Below, in pieces: positions 23,570 through 35,300 of a stretch of DNA of 64,000 nucleotides (the first letter of the stretch is position 1; every line of letters starts with the position of its first letter). A model generated the notes under the pieces. It did not search any database, had not been told where the DNA came from, and saw nothing but the letters and a program-made list of their open reading frames with translations. The stretch spans positions 622,260-686,259 of the forward strand of contig VXBP01007531.1 in the NCBI GenBank assembly GCA_013400115.1, in the 5' to 3' direction. A program made the position numbers and the translations under genes. The stretch comes from Rhinopomastus cyanomelas. Lineage: Eukaryota > Chordata > Aves > Bucerotiformes > Rhinopomastidae.

Positions 23570-24260
23570 CAAAGTTGTCTTCTAAATCTGAACATTAAAG
23601 GTGATTAGATACCTAAGGGACTTCCCATGTCATTAGTTAATACTTTAGAGCTTGTTTTGGTTCCAGCTAGCAGCAACGCAGAGCCCTTTTGATAATACAT
23701 CACCCTGCTCAAATATGCCTGCACAGTCTCCAGATGATCTACCCCACCGGTGTCTGCCTCTGTACAGCTCGCAGATTGGAAGGGTTGGAGACGAGTTTAA
23801 TTTAAAGATGAGCCGCCCTTGGGCTGCCAAAGGAAATGGCGTGTCAGCTACGTCAAAAATAGATACTGTTGTGCAGATATATGGAGGGAGAGATGGACGC
23901 TGCCAGTGCTATCAATTACCCGGATTGCCTTTAAATGTCAAAGCAAATCCTTACCCATTCCTTCTCTAAAACCTAAATCACCGAGAGAGACAAGGTCAAC
24001 CCAAGCAGGCTGGAATGCTGGGAGAGGAAAACATGGACACAACGGTGCGTGTGTGAGGGGATAATTTGTGTGCACGTGGAGCAAGGGAGCTCTAAAGCCT
24101 TTATGGAGTCATGGGTCCAAATTCTGCATCGGCAAAGCTGGCTTTTCTGGTGTCATCAAAAATATCAGTCCTCGAAAGAAAGATCCTTTCCAAAAGTCAA
24201 TAAAAGCGGCCTCCCGGCCTAAACAGATTGGAAATTCTCACGTTGCCCCCATTCGGCATT
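23570..24260. promoter_or_regulatory. Candidate conserved non-coding element
   Basis: A distinct, CpG-containing, repeat-free block with homeodomain-type (GTTAATAC, TTTAATTTAAAG), TCF/LEF-like and nuclear-receptor-half-site-like words. It stands out from the flanking CT-rich DNA. Plus-strand frames cross it (for example 23652-23969) but have no family resemblance. Inferred from composition only. Confidence 0.33.
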
Positions 24261-24529
24261 GCTTCAGGATTTGTGTTTTTCCTGCGGTGCTTTTGACAGA
24301 TTCTGAAGAAACCACCCAAATCTCAAGTGCTTTGGGCACAGACCATCTCCAGCTATGGTTTTCCCTCTTGCTGCTGAGGGAGTCATACAAACATAGCACA
24401 TATCAGCATCCCTCATGGCAGACCTCCCGGGAAACAGCATGGAATGATCCCTTGGGAAGGGCCCCAGCCCTTTCAGGAACAGGATGTGGGGGAAATTGAG
24501 GAGCGGGGCGGGGAGAGTGGGAAAGGGGA

Positions 24530-25330
24530 AATAATCAAATCGTACAGGTGGGTAAATAAAAGGAGACAAAGTTTATTACAATAGGGAGGCAAACACAAGG
24601 TTTAGCTAGGTTTCTTAAGAAATGAGGTTTACGCAGTCGGTCTGCACGTGGGATACACATATAAAATATAAGTAAAACAAACACCCTTATCTCCCCCACC
24701 TCCAATAATTTCCAAATTTGTTGGCCAATTTCAGCCCAGTTTGGTGGAGAGGGCAGAGGCCTTATGGTTCCTATAAGTTTTATGAAAAAAGAGCCTTCTC
24801 CTGCATCCCGAGACCTATTAATGCCCATACTGAAGTAAATTGTTGAGCTCACGTTGCAGCTTATTAGTAATATTATTAGACACTAGAGAATCCACAGGGG
24901 AGACGGAGAAATATTGAGAACGCCCTGATGGCAGGAAAAGCTCCAGTTGGAGTTTGCACCTTCTTAGACACTAGAAAATCCAACCACAAGACACCAACTG
25001 GTTGAAACCCCCATTTCATTGCATCTCCTGCTAATAACTACTTCTCCTACATAAAGATAGTCTGTGTAATCCCAGCCTGGCCCCACAGCAAACCCACAGC
25101 AGCCAATTAAGACGAGCTGTAATTTACAACTCTCCACTTCCTTCGGCCTCAGAGGGTTCAGCTGGCCACGCCGAGACACACATAACAGGAATGTGATCAT
25201 GGGGGGACATTTATCACCTGCATTTTCACCAGGGCACTGGCCGCCTGCTTTCTGCAGTCCTCTGCCTTCAGCAGGATCATCTCCTCCAGATAAAACTCCG
25301 CACCAGGCCAGTGACCAGACGTACATTAAG
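24530..25330. promoter_or_regulatory. Candidate conserved non-coding element with an internal 19-bp repeat
   Basis: AT-rich then mixed sequence with TTTATTACAATAGG, TTGGCCAATTT, ATTAGTAATATTATTAG and GCCAATTAAGACG words. A 19-bp sequence TTAGACACTAGARAATCCA occurs at 24876-24894 and again at 24964-24982 with one difference. The block has no mobile-element signature and no plausible exon. Enhancer function is inference. Confidence 0.35.
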
Positions 25331-25784
25331 CGCTGATTTCAGTCCTGTGCATCTGAGAGCCCAGCACTTCCCATGCATGGGATGGGGCTAAAAATGTAAA
25401 GAATTTCAGATAAACGCTTTTGGAAAGGCACTTAGGGCTACTGGGTAGATGAAGGTGAGGAAGGCACGGGAATATTTTTGCAATGAACAGGCAAAGAGGG
25501 GCAACTGCCCATCACTTTCTCTGGATCACATTAGTGAGCTGCTCTTGAGTTCTGCCTGGCCAGGAGATCCACAAGCACCAGAGGCTTCGAAAAGAGGAGG
25601 CCTGTAAGAGCAGGGAGACCACAGGGGAGGAGGAGGACACAGATCAGAGCAGCGTTAAGAGCTGCCTGACGGCTGTCTCTGCTTTAGATCCAACTGTTTG
25701 CCAAACTGGGGAACATATCCATCCAACATGAGTGGACAGAATGTTCCCTTGGTGTGTTGCAATGCAGGTACAGAACAGAAGCAC

Positions 25785-26210
25785 CACAGAATGACAGAAC
25801 ATTAGGGATTGGAAGGGACCTTAAAAGGTCATCTAGTCCAATCCCCCTGCCACAGCAGGATCCCCTAGATCAAGTCACACAGGAACACATCCAGGTGGGT
25901 TTTGAACATCTCCAGAGAAAATTACTCTGAAACCCACCCTGGGCAGCCCATTCCAGTGCTCTGTCACCCTCACCAGGAAGACATTCCTTCTCATATTGAT
26001 GTGGAACCTCCTATGTTCCAGCTCACACCCGTTGGCCCTTGTCCTATCATTGGATGCCACTGAGCAGAGCCTGGCTCCATTCTCCTAATACCTGCCCTTT
26101 CCATATTTATCAACATAAATGGGGCCACTCCTCAATCTCCTTTTTTCCAAGCTAGAGAGACCCAGGTCCTTCAGCCTTTCCTCATCAGGGAGATGTTCCA
26201 CTCCCTTAAT
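25785..26210 (-). mobile_element. CR1 LINE, 5'-truncated, antisense
   Basis: On the minus strand this encodes the ORF2 C-terminus in two pieces: [20 protein letters not shown] and then [20 protein letters not shown] followed by [11 protein letters not shown] reading-frame break lies near 26070. It is followed by a 3' UTR with the CCTGCTGTGGCAGGGGGATT motif (about 25840-25860) and a decayed terminal repeat at about 25785-25800. It belongs to the same subfamily as the copies at 31.65, 37.9 and 58.85 kb. Confidence 0.95.
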
Positions 26211-27470
26211 AAAGTCATGCTGTGGCTTACTGAAGGGAAAACTTGTGGTATCACCACATGATCCAGAGTGTCCCAAGACAAAGATCTGAAAGGTTTCTTT
26301 GCCTTTCCTAAAGGAAAACTGTGATAAACCAGCTGTGGGGCTTCAGATGACAACCATATGGCACCACAACATGGCACAGCCCTGACCAGCTCCCAACCCT
26401 ACAAGCCCACATCCAGCATCACCAGGCATCTCCTCACAACACATCAGGCTTGTCCCCTTTTTCCACCCATTTCCACAGCACAATGAAACAGCTCCCATCC
26501 TTCAAGGGCTGTTTGCCCATGCTGGGTGATATCAGTGCAAAGGACCATTTTAGGTACCATGCATCTTTGCTAGGTGACAGCCAGGATGATGCCAGTGGCT
26601 GTGGGAACAAGCCAGTCAGCACTGGACTGACACAGACCAAGCAGAAGGCAAGAACTGCCCGATGCTCTTACAGAAACTGTCCCCAATTCCCACCAAGTGG
26701 AAGATGAAAGGAATTTTGGGAAGGAGAAACTTGTTTGCACATTTAAAACATTGGTTTGGCTGATCCCATGGGAGCCAAGATGCCCCTGATTTCAGCAAGG
26801 CTGGGGTCTGCCCTTCCTTCTTTCACCATATGATTCTGAAGGGCCTTGAAGCAACCACAACCCATCAGTTGTGCAGAGCAAGTGCAACAAAGGCTGGTCA
26901 AAGCAACCTGCCCTGAGTACCTTGGGCTCCAGTCCAGCATCAAAAAAACCAGTTTTGGGGTCATAGGGAAGTTCACCTTGGCCCTCAAGAGAGGGGAACT
27001 TGCCCATCAAATTAACAGCTAAAACACTGCTGTTTCTTGTATGTGTAGGCTCCCAGTGGTGTTGGGGTCTCTATGAATATTTGATGGCCAGGTGGAGCTG
27101 TGTTTATCAGGGTGATTGAAATACTGTGCTGGGGAGAAACTTCCAGGCCATAAGGAACAGAAAATGCCTCCTTTCCCACTCACACAGGAACATTTTGACC
27201 CACTATCATCCTTTGGTTGCTCATTCCAGCCTGCTTTCATGTGCCGGACACAGACTGCATGATGGCCCTACAAGCAGTTCACCAGGTATGGGCTCGATTC
27301 TGCAGCCTCAAAGTCGCAATTTCCCCAGGAATGCCTGGAATTTCCCCCTTTATGCAACACACGTTTGGCAGGTTCCTGCTTTGATGAGTGAATATCTTCA
27401 TTTACCAGGGGAAGTGTTCCCACACACATGCTGTCTCTTTGAACAACCCAAACCACCAGCTTAAACCCAA
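26211..27470. other. Unique non-coding DNA, nothing recognised
   Basis: No repeats, exons or RNA genes are supported between the CR1 copy and the next AT-rich block. Confidence 0.45.
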
Positions 27471-27479
27471 GGCAGATGA

Positions 27480-28040
27480 ACTGCCCTTTCCTTCTTCTCA
27501 GGGCCTTTAAAGTCCCTGGGATATATTTTTAAGGGTGCATGTTTTGATTTAAACCTCACAGCTCAGAGCTGGACTCTGTTTTTTCAATTGCTGGTTTGCC
27601 ACTTTGCAGAAAGTGCTGTGGTTTGCCAACTGGAAAAAAGCTTTTATTGGTATTAAACCTTCACCAGAGATCCTTCTTTTGCAAGTGAGAGCCCCACTTC
27701 TTAGTTTAATCACGGAGGGGGGTGGTTCCCTTAACGTTATGCCTCTTGATGAAGAATGATATCAAAGAGAAAGGAATAGCAGACCAGGAATTGAAGATTA
27801 ATACTTCGTGGAATAGAAGACCTCTTCAAAGCTTAGCTGTCTTTTGGGTAGCCTGAGTAGCCTGAAGCTTCCCCAAGCCGAGCATTCTATTTTTATTGGA
27901 ATAAATGTAAAGTCTGCTATTTCTGACTTGTGCCACTCGCTTTCCCCAAGTCCCGTTCAGATGGGAGCCTGTACTTGCAGAGAGTCTCTTTTCCCTCTAG
28001 GACCTAAGTACTCTCCTGCGGTTTGATTTTAGGGAGTTTT
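27480..28040. promoter_or_regulatory. Candidate conserved non-coding element
   Basis: Repeat-free block with RUNX-like TGTGGTTTGC, CDX/HOX-like CTTTTATTGG, TCF/LEF-like TATCAAAGAG and TAATCACGG, and a second TTTTTATTGGAATAAA. There is no plausible frame. It is a candidate enhancer by motif content only. Confidence 0.3.
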
Positions 28041-28648
28041 GAGCTGAAAGAGCTGAGGATCAGGCTGATTACTGAGGGAACTCTCTGGGCCAGATGCCTG
28101 ACTCGTCGCGCTAACAGAGCCAGGCTAGGCTGCACCCAGCAACGAACCCCTCAGCTCTGGGAGAAGAGCTGAGGAAGAGCTTGTGAGCGCAGGCTGGCAA
28201 ACAGCAATTTCAGCCCTCCACAAGCTCACTCTGCCAGCACATCACTCATCTCAGCCTCAAACCCTTATGGAAACCCACTAGATTTAAAATAAATCACAAA
28301 ACTCGTTTCTCCCCTCTAAAGGTTTATCCTGGTCCACATCTGAATCCCCAAGAGTGCTCAGGTCTCTTCTCTGCTTGGATCCCTCTTCCCAGCAGGGTTA
28401 GGAGTCAGAGCACTGCCATCAGCAGGGGAAGGAGGAGAACTGCTGTCTGGACACCACCACAGCGCTGGCTTTGCTGTTCAGCAGTGTCTAAGATGATGTT
28501 TTGCTTGGAAAACTCCCAGTTTTGGTGTAACTCGCAATACCCTTCATACATACAGAGGGAAAAAATACTGCCTCTCTGTACTTGCAAATTCCCAGCAATA
28601 TCTCTGGCTCCATCCCCAGTTCACAGGCTCATGGCGCAAGAAAAAAAG

Positions 28649-28703
28649 GTCAGATAATATAATTATCTGACATTTATCTAATGTTATGTCAGATAATATA
28701 ATT
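28649..28703. repeat. 23-bp palindrome with a partial second copy
   Basis: GTCAGATAAT-ATA-ATTATCTGAC is a perfect 10-bp-arm inverted repeat (28649-28671). Its first 16 bases recur as a direct copy at 28688-28703. It could be a transcription-factor dyad or a remnant of a small DNA element; no terminal inverted repeats of a known transposon are visible. Confidence 0.75.
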
Positions 28704-28709
28704 TCCTGA

Positions 28710-29990
28710 AAGACTTCCACTCTGCAGAACTCTGAGTGGATCAGTGATCAATAGGGACACAAACCTGGACCTGAGCTTGCCTCAGCCTCAGCACTAAACA
28801 CCAGGCAGAGGAAGAAGGGAGAGGTGGCTCAGGAGTGTGTTCCAGTACAGCAAAGTTCCACACACCAGCAGAATCAGAAAGCAGTGTCAGGAAGAGATCA
28901 GAAAGCAGGATTTAGTCTCCAAAAGAGATGCCAGGGTGTTTATTTCATTTCCTGCTGATTGCAGGTTGAAAGGAAAAATAAAAGTCAAGATCTTGGAATA
29001 TTTCAAAGTTTCCATTCTGGAAAATATGTCAAGAGGAAATTGTTTTGTACTTGAACGTGCGGGTCTAAGCACCAGAATAAAATTGAGCCAGAATAAAAAC
29101 AAGGTTAGAGTGAAAGGGGAAAACATACATTTCAATGTCAAAGTGTTTCTGAATTTCCTCTGAAGCTCAATTGGAGCAGGACACATTCCTGCAGCACCTT
29201 CCTCTGCAGGTGGAGTGCTTATTTCTTAGGGAAACCTGTCCCTGTCACCACGTTGGACCAAGAAACCAAATATCCTCTGCTTGATATAAATTCAGAAGAA
29301 CCAGATAAAAGTTGCAGCTTCACAATCAGGACAAAATACCTTCAAATCCTGCAGCAGGAAAGGATCAAGCAACCCTTCTGAATTTGTATCCTCTGTGCAT
29401 CCCTTTGGTCTAAGTGAAGGATCTCACTTCCAGTATTCAGGATGCAGAAGCCAGGACACCCCCTTGAAGACCAGAGCTGTTGCAGCTTAATGGGATACCC
29501 TGATGCTCTGGGGGAAATTGAGCAAAATACATCAGGACTGTGGATGCTGCCGGACTTCGGGTCCGAATTAAAACAAACCCGTAAGAAGAAAATAAGCAGG
29601 CGTTGACTCTGGGGGCTGCCATTCCGACCCTTTCTCAAGCTCCACTGCTGGTTAAGAGCAGTGAAGGGATAATTTTCCTGGGGACTGGGGCGGCTGGGTG
29701 CTTCGGACCAGCATCGTCCCCAGATCCGCATCCTGTCAGTGCCCTCTCGTGGCCGCCGATCCCGCTGCAGCCACCGAGTCCGGGGGAGATGGAGAGGGAT
29801 TTTCCAGGGATGTCCCCGGGATTCGCAAGCTGCTGAGGGACAGCAGGATATGGGGCGGTAGTCAGGCCGTGAGGCTGAATTGCAATTGCTCCTCTCCGAG
29901 CAGGGACAACTCTCGTCTCCAGACTAACACAGGTCTTCACCTTTCAGAGAAGTGACTTTTGCCACCTCATTGAATCTCACATTAAAAAAA
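28710..29990. other. Unique non-coding DNA with a small CpG-rich patch
   Basis: No exon or mobile element is supported. About 29680-29920 is locally CpG-enriched (GGCCGCCGATCCCGC, CCGAGTCCGGGGG) and contains a CTCF-like motif. Overlapping frames on both strands look like chance. Confidence 0.4.
29737..29755 (-). promoter_or_regulatory. Candidate CTCF binding motif
   Basis: The minus strand reads CGGCCACGAGAGGGCACTG, which fits the vertebrate CTCF core pattern CCASYAGRKGGCRS closely, differing only at the Y position. It lies in a CpG-enriched patch, and its central CpG could make binding methylation-sensitive. Occupancy cannot be judged from sequence. Confidence 0.5.
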
Positions 29991-30055
29991 TACTGAGGGG
30001 CTGGAACAGGTCCAGAGAAGGGAACAAGGTTGAGGAAGGGTCTGAAGAACAAATC

Positions 30056-30152
30056 ATGGAATCACTAAGGTTTGAAAAGACCTTCAAGATCATGAAGCCC
30101 AACTTGTCCACCCTACAACCCTGAACCACTAAACCACCTCCCTACATCCACT
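30056..30152 (-). mobile_element. CR1 3' tail nested inside another CR1, antisense
   Basis: AATCATGGAATCACTAAGG followed by TTTGAAAAGACCTTCAAGA is the reverse complement of a CR1 3' terminus. It lies within the sense-oriented CR1 body. The right border near 30152 is approximate and a few outer bases appear missing there. Confidence 0.75.
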
Positions 30153-30297
30153 TGATCAGCTGAAGGAGCTGGAGCTGGTTAGTCTGATGAGGAAGCTGAG
30201 GGGAGACCTTCTTGCTATCTCCAATTACCTGACAGGAGGTTGTAGAGAGGTGTGCATTGGTCTTTTCTCACAAGTAACAAGCAATAGGACAAGAGGC

Positions 30298-30364
30298 AGG
30301 GGGATTGGACTAGATGATCTTTCAAGGTCCCTTCCAATCCCTAATGTTCTGTGATACCGTGAAA
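30298..30364 (+). mobile_element. CR1 3' tail nested inside another CR1, sense
   Basis: GGGGGATTGGACTAGATGAT, then CTTTCAAGGTCCCTTCCAAT and decayed terminal repeats, match the 3' end of the CR1 subfamily found at 31.65 and 58.85 kb. It splits the outer element's ACAAGAG/AAACGG sequence. Confidence 0.85.
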
Positions 30365-30599
30365 CGGCTTCATGTTGCCCCAGGGAAAGTTTAGGTTGGA
30401 CATGAGGAAAAACTTCATGTCTCAGGCCTTTGAACAGGCTGCTGAGGGAGGGGGTTGAATCACCATCCCTGGATGTGTTTAAAAGGTTGGAGATCTAGAG
30501 CTCAGGGACACAGTTCAGCAGTGGCCTTGAGACAGTTTGGTTGGACTGGATGGTCTTTTCCAACCTAAACAATTCTATGATTTTATGATTCTAAGCCTC

Positions 30600-31640
30600 T
30601 TCTCTACCTGCTCTCTGACAAAGCCAAACCTCTGAGCATCAAACCCTTCATGAACAGCTCCAATATTTCCATCTCGCACTGCACACCACAGGCATATTGC
30701 AGGACCCTCCTCTGGCCACTGCCAGCAAAGCAAGCCATCCTCTTCAAGGACATCATCCCAGCTGGTGGCCTATCAGATTGCCAGATAGTGCCACAACAAG
30801 GGCCACCTCTGGAAGAGCATCAGGTCTTCATCAGAGAGGGAAGATGAAGTGATGCTGCTAGCTTGTACCTGCCTTCACATGTGCAGAGCAAGGAATTACA
30901 CCTCTTCCCTCTGGTGCCAGCAAGCTGTGGGCTCTCCAAGGTGGTCAGTGACTGAGGACCACAAGAGAGGTGCTGCAACCACACCCAGGTGTTGCCTTGG
31001 CTGAAGCAAAAGGCTGGTATGGGAGTCAGTGGTGAAAGTTAGCTTGTAGGGCTGCCAGATCTGATAGTGTGGTGAGAAGCACAGCTTGTACATGCTGAGA
31101 GATGGGAGAATATGCAATTAGAAAGATGTTTGCCCTGGGCACAAAGATGGCAAGTGAGACTCCAAAAGACTGGTCTCCTCCACAGCAGGACAATTCCTGA
31201 GTTCTCAAGACCCTTCCACTATTGCACCACATTCAAGCAGCAGTCTCTAGGTATGGACGGCTCAGCTTTAAACACCTTGCTGACCCTGCCTTTTCCCAAG
31301 GATAGCAGCAGCTTTCGAACAGTTTCTTACACAGTACGTGCTCTTGCCTGTTCTTCCAACCAATTTTGATTACTTGCTCTACAGCAGACAGAGCAAAGAA
31401 GATATCTTGCCTTTGATTTTCTACCTAATTTTAATAGCATCCCTATTAGACAGTCCCCAGTGAAATCTAAAATGATCTCTTTTGTCCAAAGAGCTTTGTT
31501 CCTCCAGTCATGGCAGAGTGACTCCAGATTAAATGTCAAGAGGCAGATGAAATGCAAAACTAATCCCATTCTGGGGCATGACTGAAGACTTACCCCCAGG
31601 AAGAACAGATTCGTGGCCCAACTCAGAAGTTAACACTCCA
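30600..31640. other. Unique non-coding DNA, nothing recognised
   Basis: No supported exon, RNA gene or repeat between two CR1 copies. Confidence 0.45.
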
Positions 31641-31649
31641 AATCCATCC

Positions 31650-32373
31650 ACAGAATCACCAAATATTAGGGAGCAGAAGGGACCTTGATAAATCACCCAA
31701 TCCAAATCCCCTGCCACAGCAGGATCCCCTAGATCCAGTTGCACAGGAACATATCCAGGTGGGATTTAAACATCTCCAAAGAAGATTACTCCACAGCTCC
31801 CCTGGGCAGCCCATTCCAGTGCTCTGTCACCATTGCTGGGAAGACATTCCTTCTCATATTGATGTGGAACCTCCTATGCTCCAGCTCACACCCGTTGCCC
31901 CTTGTCCTATCATTGGATGCCATCGAGCAGAGCCTGGCCCCATCCTCCTGACACCTGCCCTTTCCATATTTATTGACATTAATGGGGTCACCCCTCAGTC
32001 TCCTCTTTTCCAAGCTCGAGAGACCCAGATCCCTCAGCCTTTCCTCATCAGGGAGATGCTCCACTCCCTTCATCCTCTTTGTGGCTCTGTGCTGGACTCT
32101 CTCAGGCACTTCTGTGTCCTTCTGGAACTAAGAAGCCTAGAACTGGACACAGTATTCCAGATGTGGTCTCACCAGGGCAGAGGAGAAGGAGAGGAGAACC
32201 TTTGTCAACTTGCTAACCACCCCCCTTCTAATCCACCCCAAGATGCCATTTGCCTTCTTGGCCAAAAGGGCCCATTGCTGGCTCATGGTCATCCTGCTGG
32301 CCACTAGGACCCTCAGGTCCCTTTCTCCTATGCTGCTCTCTAAGAGGTCAGCCTCCAACCTATACTGGCACCT
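31650..32373 (-). mobile_element. CR1 LINE, 5'-truncated, antisense, about 0.7 kb
   Basis: The minus strand encodes the thumb and C-terminal part of CR1 ORF2 in two open pieces: 32358-32137 ([20 protein letters not shown] then [12 protein letters not shown]) and 32109-31786 ([46 protein letters not shown]). A frame break lies at about 32110-32136. The 3' UTR and decayed terminal repeats lie at 31650-31740. The RT catalytic core is absent. It is nearly collinear with the outer copy at 37.9 kb. Confidence 0.96.
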
Positions 32374-32379
32374 TCCATA

Positions 32380-35300
32380 CAGTGTCTCCTGGACATGGCT
32401 TTGTCATGCATGTAAAAGTGAAAGTTTCTCTTCGATATATTCCCAAATACTCTTTGCACTCATAACAACTGCAAATCACTCATCAGAATCGGCTCTAATG
32501 AACACATTTACAAGTAGAACAGGGGTTCTACGGTACAAGTTCAGCTGTCCTTCCGCACAGTGGAGGCAGATTCATCCTAACCAGCACATTTACATTTACC
32601 TTCCCCTTCCAACCCTTCTAAAGGGTCAGTCACTCCTCCATTAAGTTTCCCACGATAATTGTAGTACAAATAGCTGTGGAAAAAACCCCAACACACCTTA
32701 CAATGTCCTTTCTTTACAGGCTAAGACAAAAATTAGAGGTTCTTGGGATTTCTGTATGCGAACAGCACCCTGTCTTGAGGGCTTTCGTCCTGAACACTTT
32801 CCTGCTTTGAAGAAGTGGTGTTTTCTGCAATGCCCTGCACCTCGTCTTGACAAAGTTTAAGGTGTGTGTGTGGGGAACACTCCTTTTATTTAACAAATTT
32901 TTCATGTGAGGAGGAGGAAGATTTCTATTGCACTGTCATCCAAGGAGTTCATGTTGCCTCTGGACTGGTGATTAACCAGGATGAGAAGGAAACAGGGGTT
33001 TGGTATGTTCCCCGTCCATCTTCCACATTAATGTCAAAGGACTGGGAACAGGAAGGAAGAGAAGACGAGTCACCTGGGGTTGTTTTGCTCTCTGGTTGTC
33101 CAAAGACTCCAGAGACACTCAGAAAAGTTGAAAAAAATCCAGTTCCTTTTGGTTGTCTCCTCTAGTAAGGGTCAGGGTAAGCTTGGTTCTGGTGCAGTAG
33201 CACCTTGCTCAAATCCCCGCCCCAGCAGACACAGTTATTGTGCAGCATGGAAGAGGTCAACTTTGCTGCAGGTGCTGCCAAGTGGGAAGGACTATTTCTG
33301 CGCAAAGAAAAGGAGGGACACAGGACTGGGCTGTAGGTTTGTGCCTGTCCTCTCATGCTCTGGCCTAGCAAGACCACAGGAAAGGATGCAGCTCTGAGGT
33401 TTGACTATTTTAAGAGCTTTGTTTAGCTTCCCTCTCCTTTGCCATCTCAAAGCAAGAAGTGGGTTAAGGATCACATCTTTGTCTTCAGCTGGCAACAGCT
33501 CAGCACCCCAGAACACTCCACACTGAGCATGAAATTGGTTATTCCCGGTTGCTGGGTTGGACAATGAACCTGTTCCATCTGACTAGAGAACAAGACAGGG
33601 CAGGACCTAGGGCTGAGGTGTGGCGAAAATCCAGGCTCTCCACTCCTCAGCCAGATCTGGAGCTTACTGCAAGCCCAAGCCGCAAAGTCCAGGTTTGCTT
33701 GTGAGTGACATGGGTGGGAGGAAAATGCTCTCTGACACGAGCCTGTTCACAGCCAGCGCTAAATCCACACAGGAGGAGCAGGACTGAGAGCCAGATCTTT
33801 GCAGAGACAGACCTGTAATGCCAGTTATACAGCACCTATGTGCAGAGCTGAGCCTAAGGCTACACTCTCACTACTCTTCACGTTTCCCAGTTTTATGCAT
33901 TTCTTCCAAACTTTGATGAAGGATCTGCTCCTCAGATCCAAATCCCTGCCTGAGGCATTGCAGGACAGAGTGAAAGTTCCCTTCTGAGGCTGGATTTCTG
34001 TCTTCAGCCTGTTTGTGCTGTCCCACCCACTTCTCAGCCCTTGCCAGGAACATGGGTTTCTGCAAGCTTGTTCTTGTGCAAGGCAGATCCCTGGAAAAGT
34101 CAGAAAATGCACTTTGTTCCCAAGTTCTGCCTCAGTGATGGCTGGAGGTGGAACAAGAGGACGTGCCCAGGGAAACCCAGCTTCAAACAGCCCTACTTGT
34201 CACCAAAGTGCTGCATTTGCTGGGCCCTTTCCAGCCATGCAAAGCAAAAGAGGAGGAGACAAGGTGCTCCAGGCTCTAATGTAAGGCATCACCCTGCCAG
34301 CACAATGCTGGGAGCAGGAGCAATGAGCTGGTTCATTTGCAGCTCTGTCTCCCAACTCCTGCAGGTTCACCTTCCTCTGCCACAAACCTCAGCTACGTGA
34401 CCTCAGACAAGTCCCTGCTGTGGCACCAGGCACAAAGAAGCAGAAGGTGAAGACAGACCAAACCCTTTGGGACAGGGACCTTCTCACAGGGGGTTTCATC
34501 CAGACTGTAAACACGACAGTGCCCAGCCCATCCAACTTGGGACCAGTTTTCAGGTCCAACTATGCCATTCACAAAGCTCCACTACCAGCCAGCAGAGCAC
34601 TTCGGGTGAGGAGAGGCAGCAAGCGTGATGGGGAGCATATGAGCTCTGGGCACTGCATGCAGGACACAGCTCTGACAGCTCACAACAGCCTGCCAGAGCC
34701 ACTGCTGGCACAAACAGGCCAAGGTGTTTTCGTTTCGCTGCCTCTCACTCCACCCGACACTGGGTGAGACCAGACCTTTCCTTGCAGGCAGCACAGAGCC
34801 CTAGGCGGGCAGGAAGGCATGTGGAGCTCACCCACAAACCTTCCAACTGCTCTGCCAACAGAGACTTCCCAGGTGAGAGATGAAAAGCTGATGCCATAAA
34901 CCAGCTTGGAATTCATGTCCTGTGAAACCAGAGCTCCCAAAAAGGACTTTGTATTGAAAGGTGGGGGCGGGGGCCTTAGTCAAAGCTTTGAGACCAAATG
35001 AGCTCCCTCTCCTCAGACCTTGCCTCCACGACACTGCTGCCCCATGGGCTTCTCTCCCACACAAGTGGCCCAATTGCAATCCCCACTACACACCAGTTCC
35101 ATTGTAGCAGAGGCAATTTGCTGCTGCGGCTACTGCCCTCCTGCGTGCTGCTACACGGTGGTGCCAGAAGTACTGTCCCAAGAAGCTGCATCCATAGAAA
35201 AAGTCAGAGTGGTCACAGATACCACACAAGGAGTTCAAGTACCAAGCCATAGCAACTCAGCTCACATACCCAGCTGTTTGAGACTTCTTTGAACATCCCT

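Larger units (their letters stand above)
29997..30594 (+). mobile_element. CR1 LINE, 5'-truncated, sense, interrupted by two nested CR1 tails
   Basis: The body begins at GGCTGGAACAGGTCCAGAGA and continues through the CR1 ORF2 C-terminal region to the 3' UTR (TTGGACTGGATGGTCTTTTC) and terminal repeats ATTCTATGATTTTATGATTC. Two shorter CR1 3' ends interrupt it: an antisense one at about 30056-30152 and a sense one at about 30298-30364. Removing the inner segments restores the expected order of the outer copy (GACAAGAG joined to AAACGGC at the second site). The copy is old, with many substitutions and no intact frame. Confidence 0.9.

Noticed and set aside
31739..32307. 182-codon plus-strand frame
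   Set aside because: It is the antisense shadow of CR1 ORF2 encoded on the minus strand at 31.65-32.37 kb.
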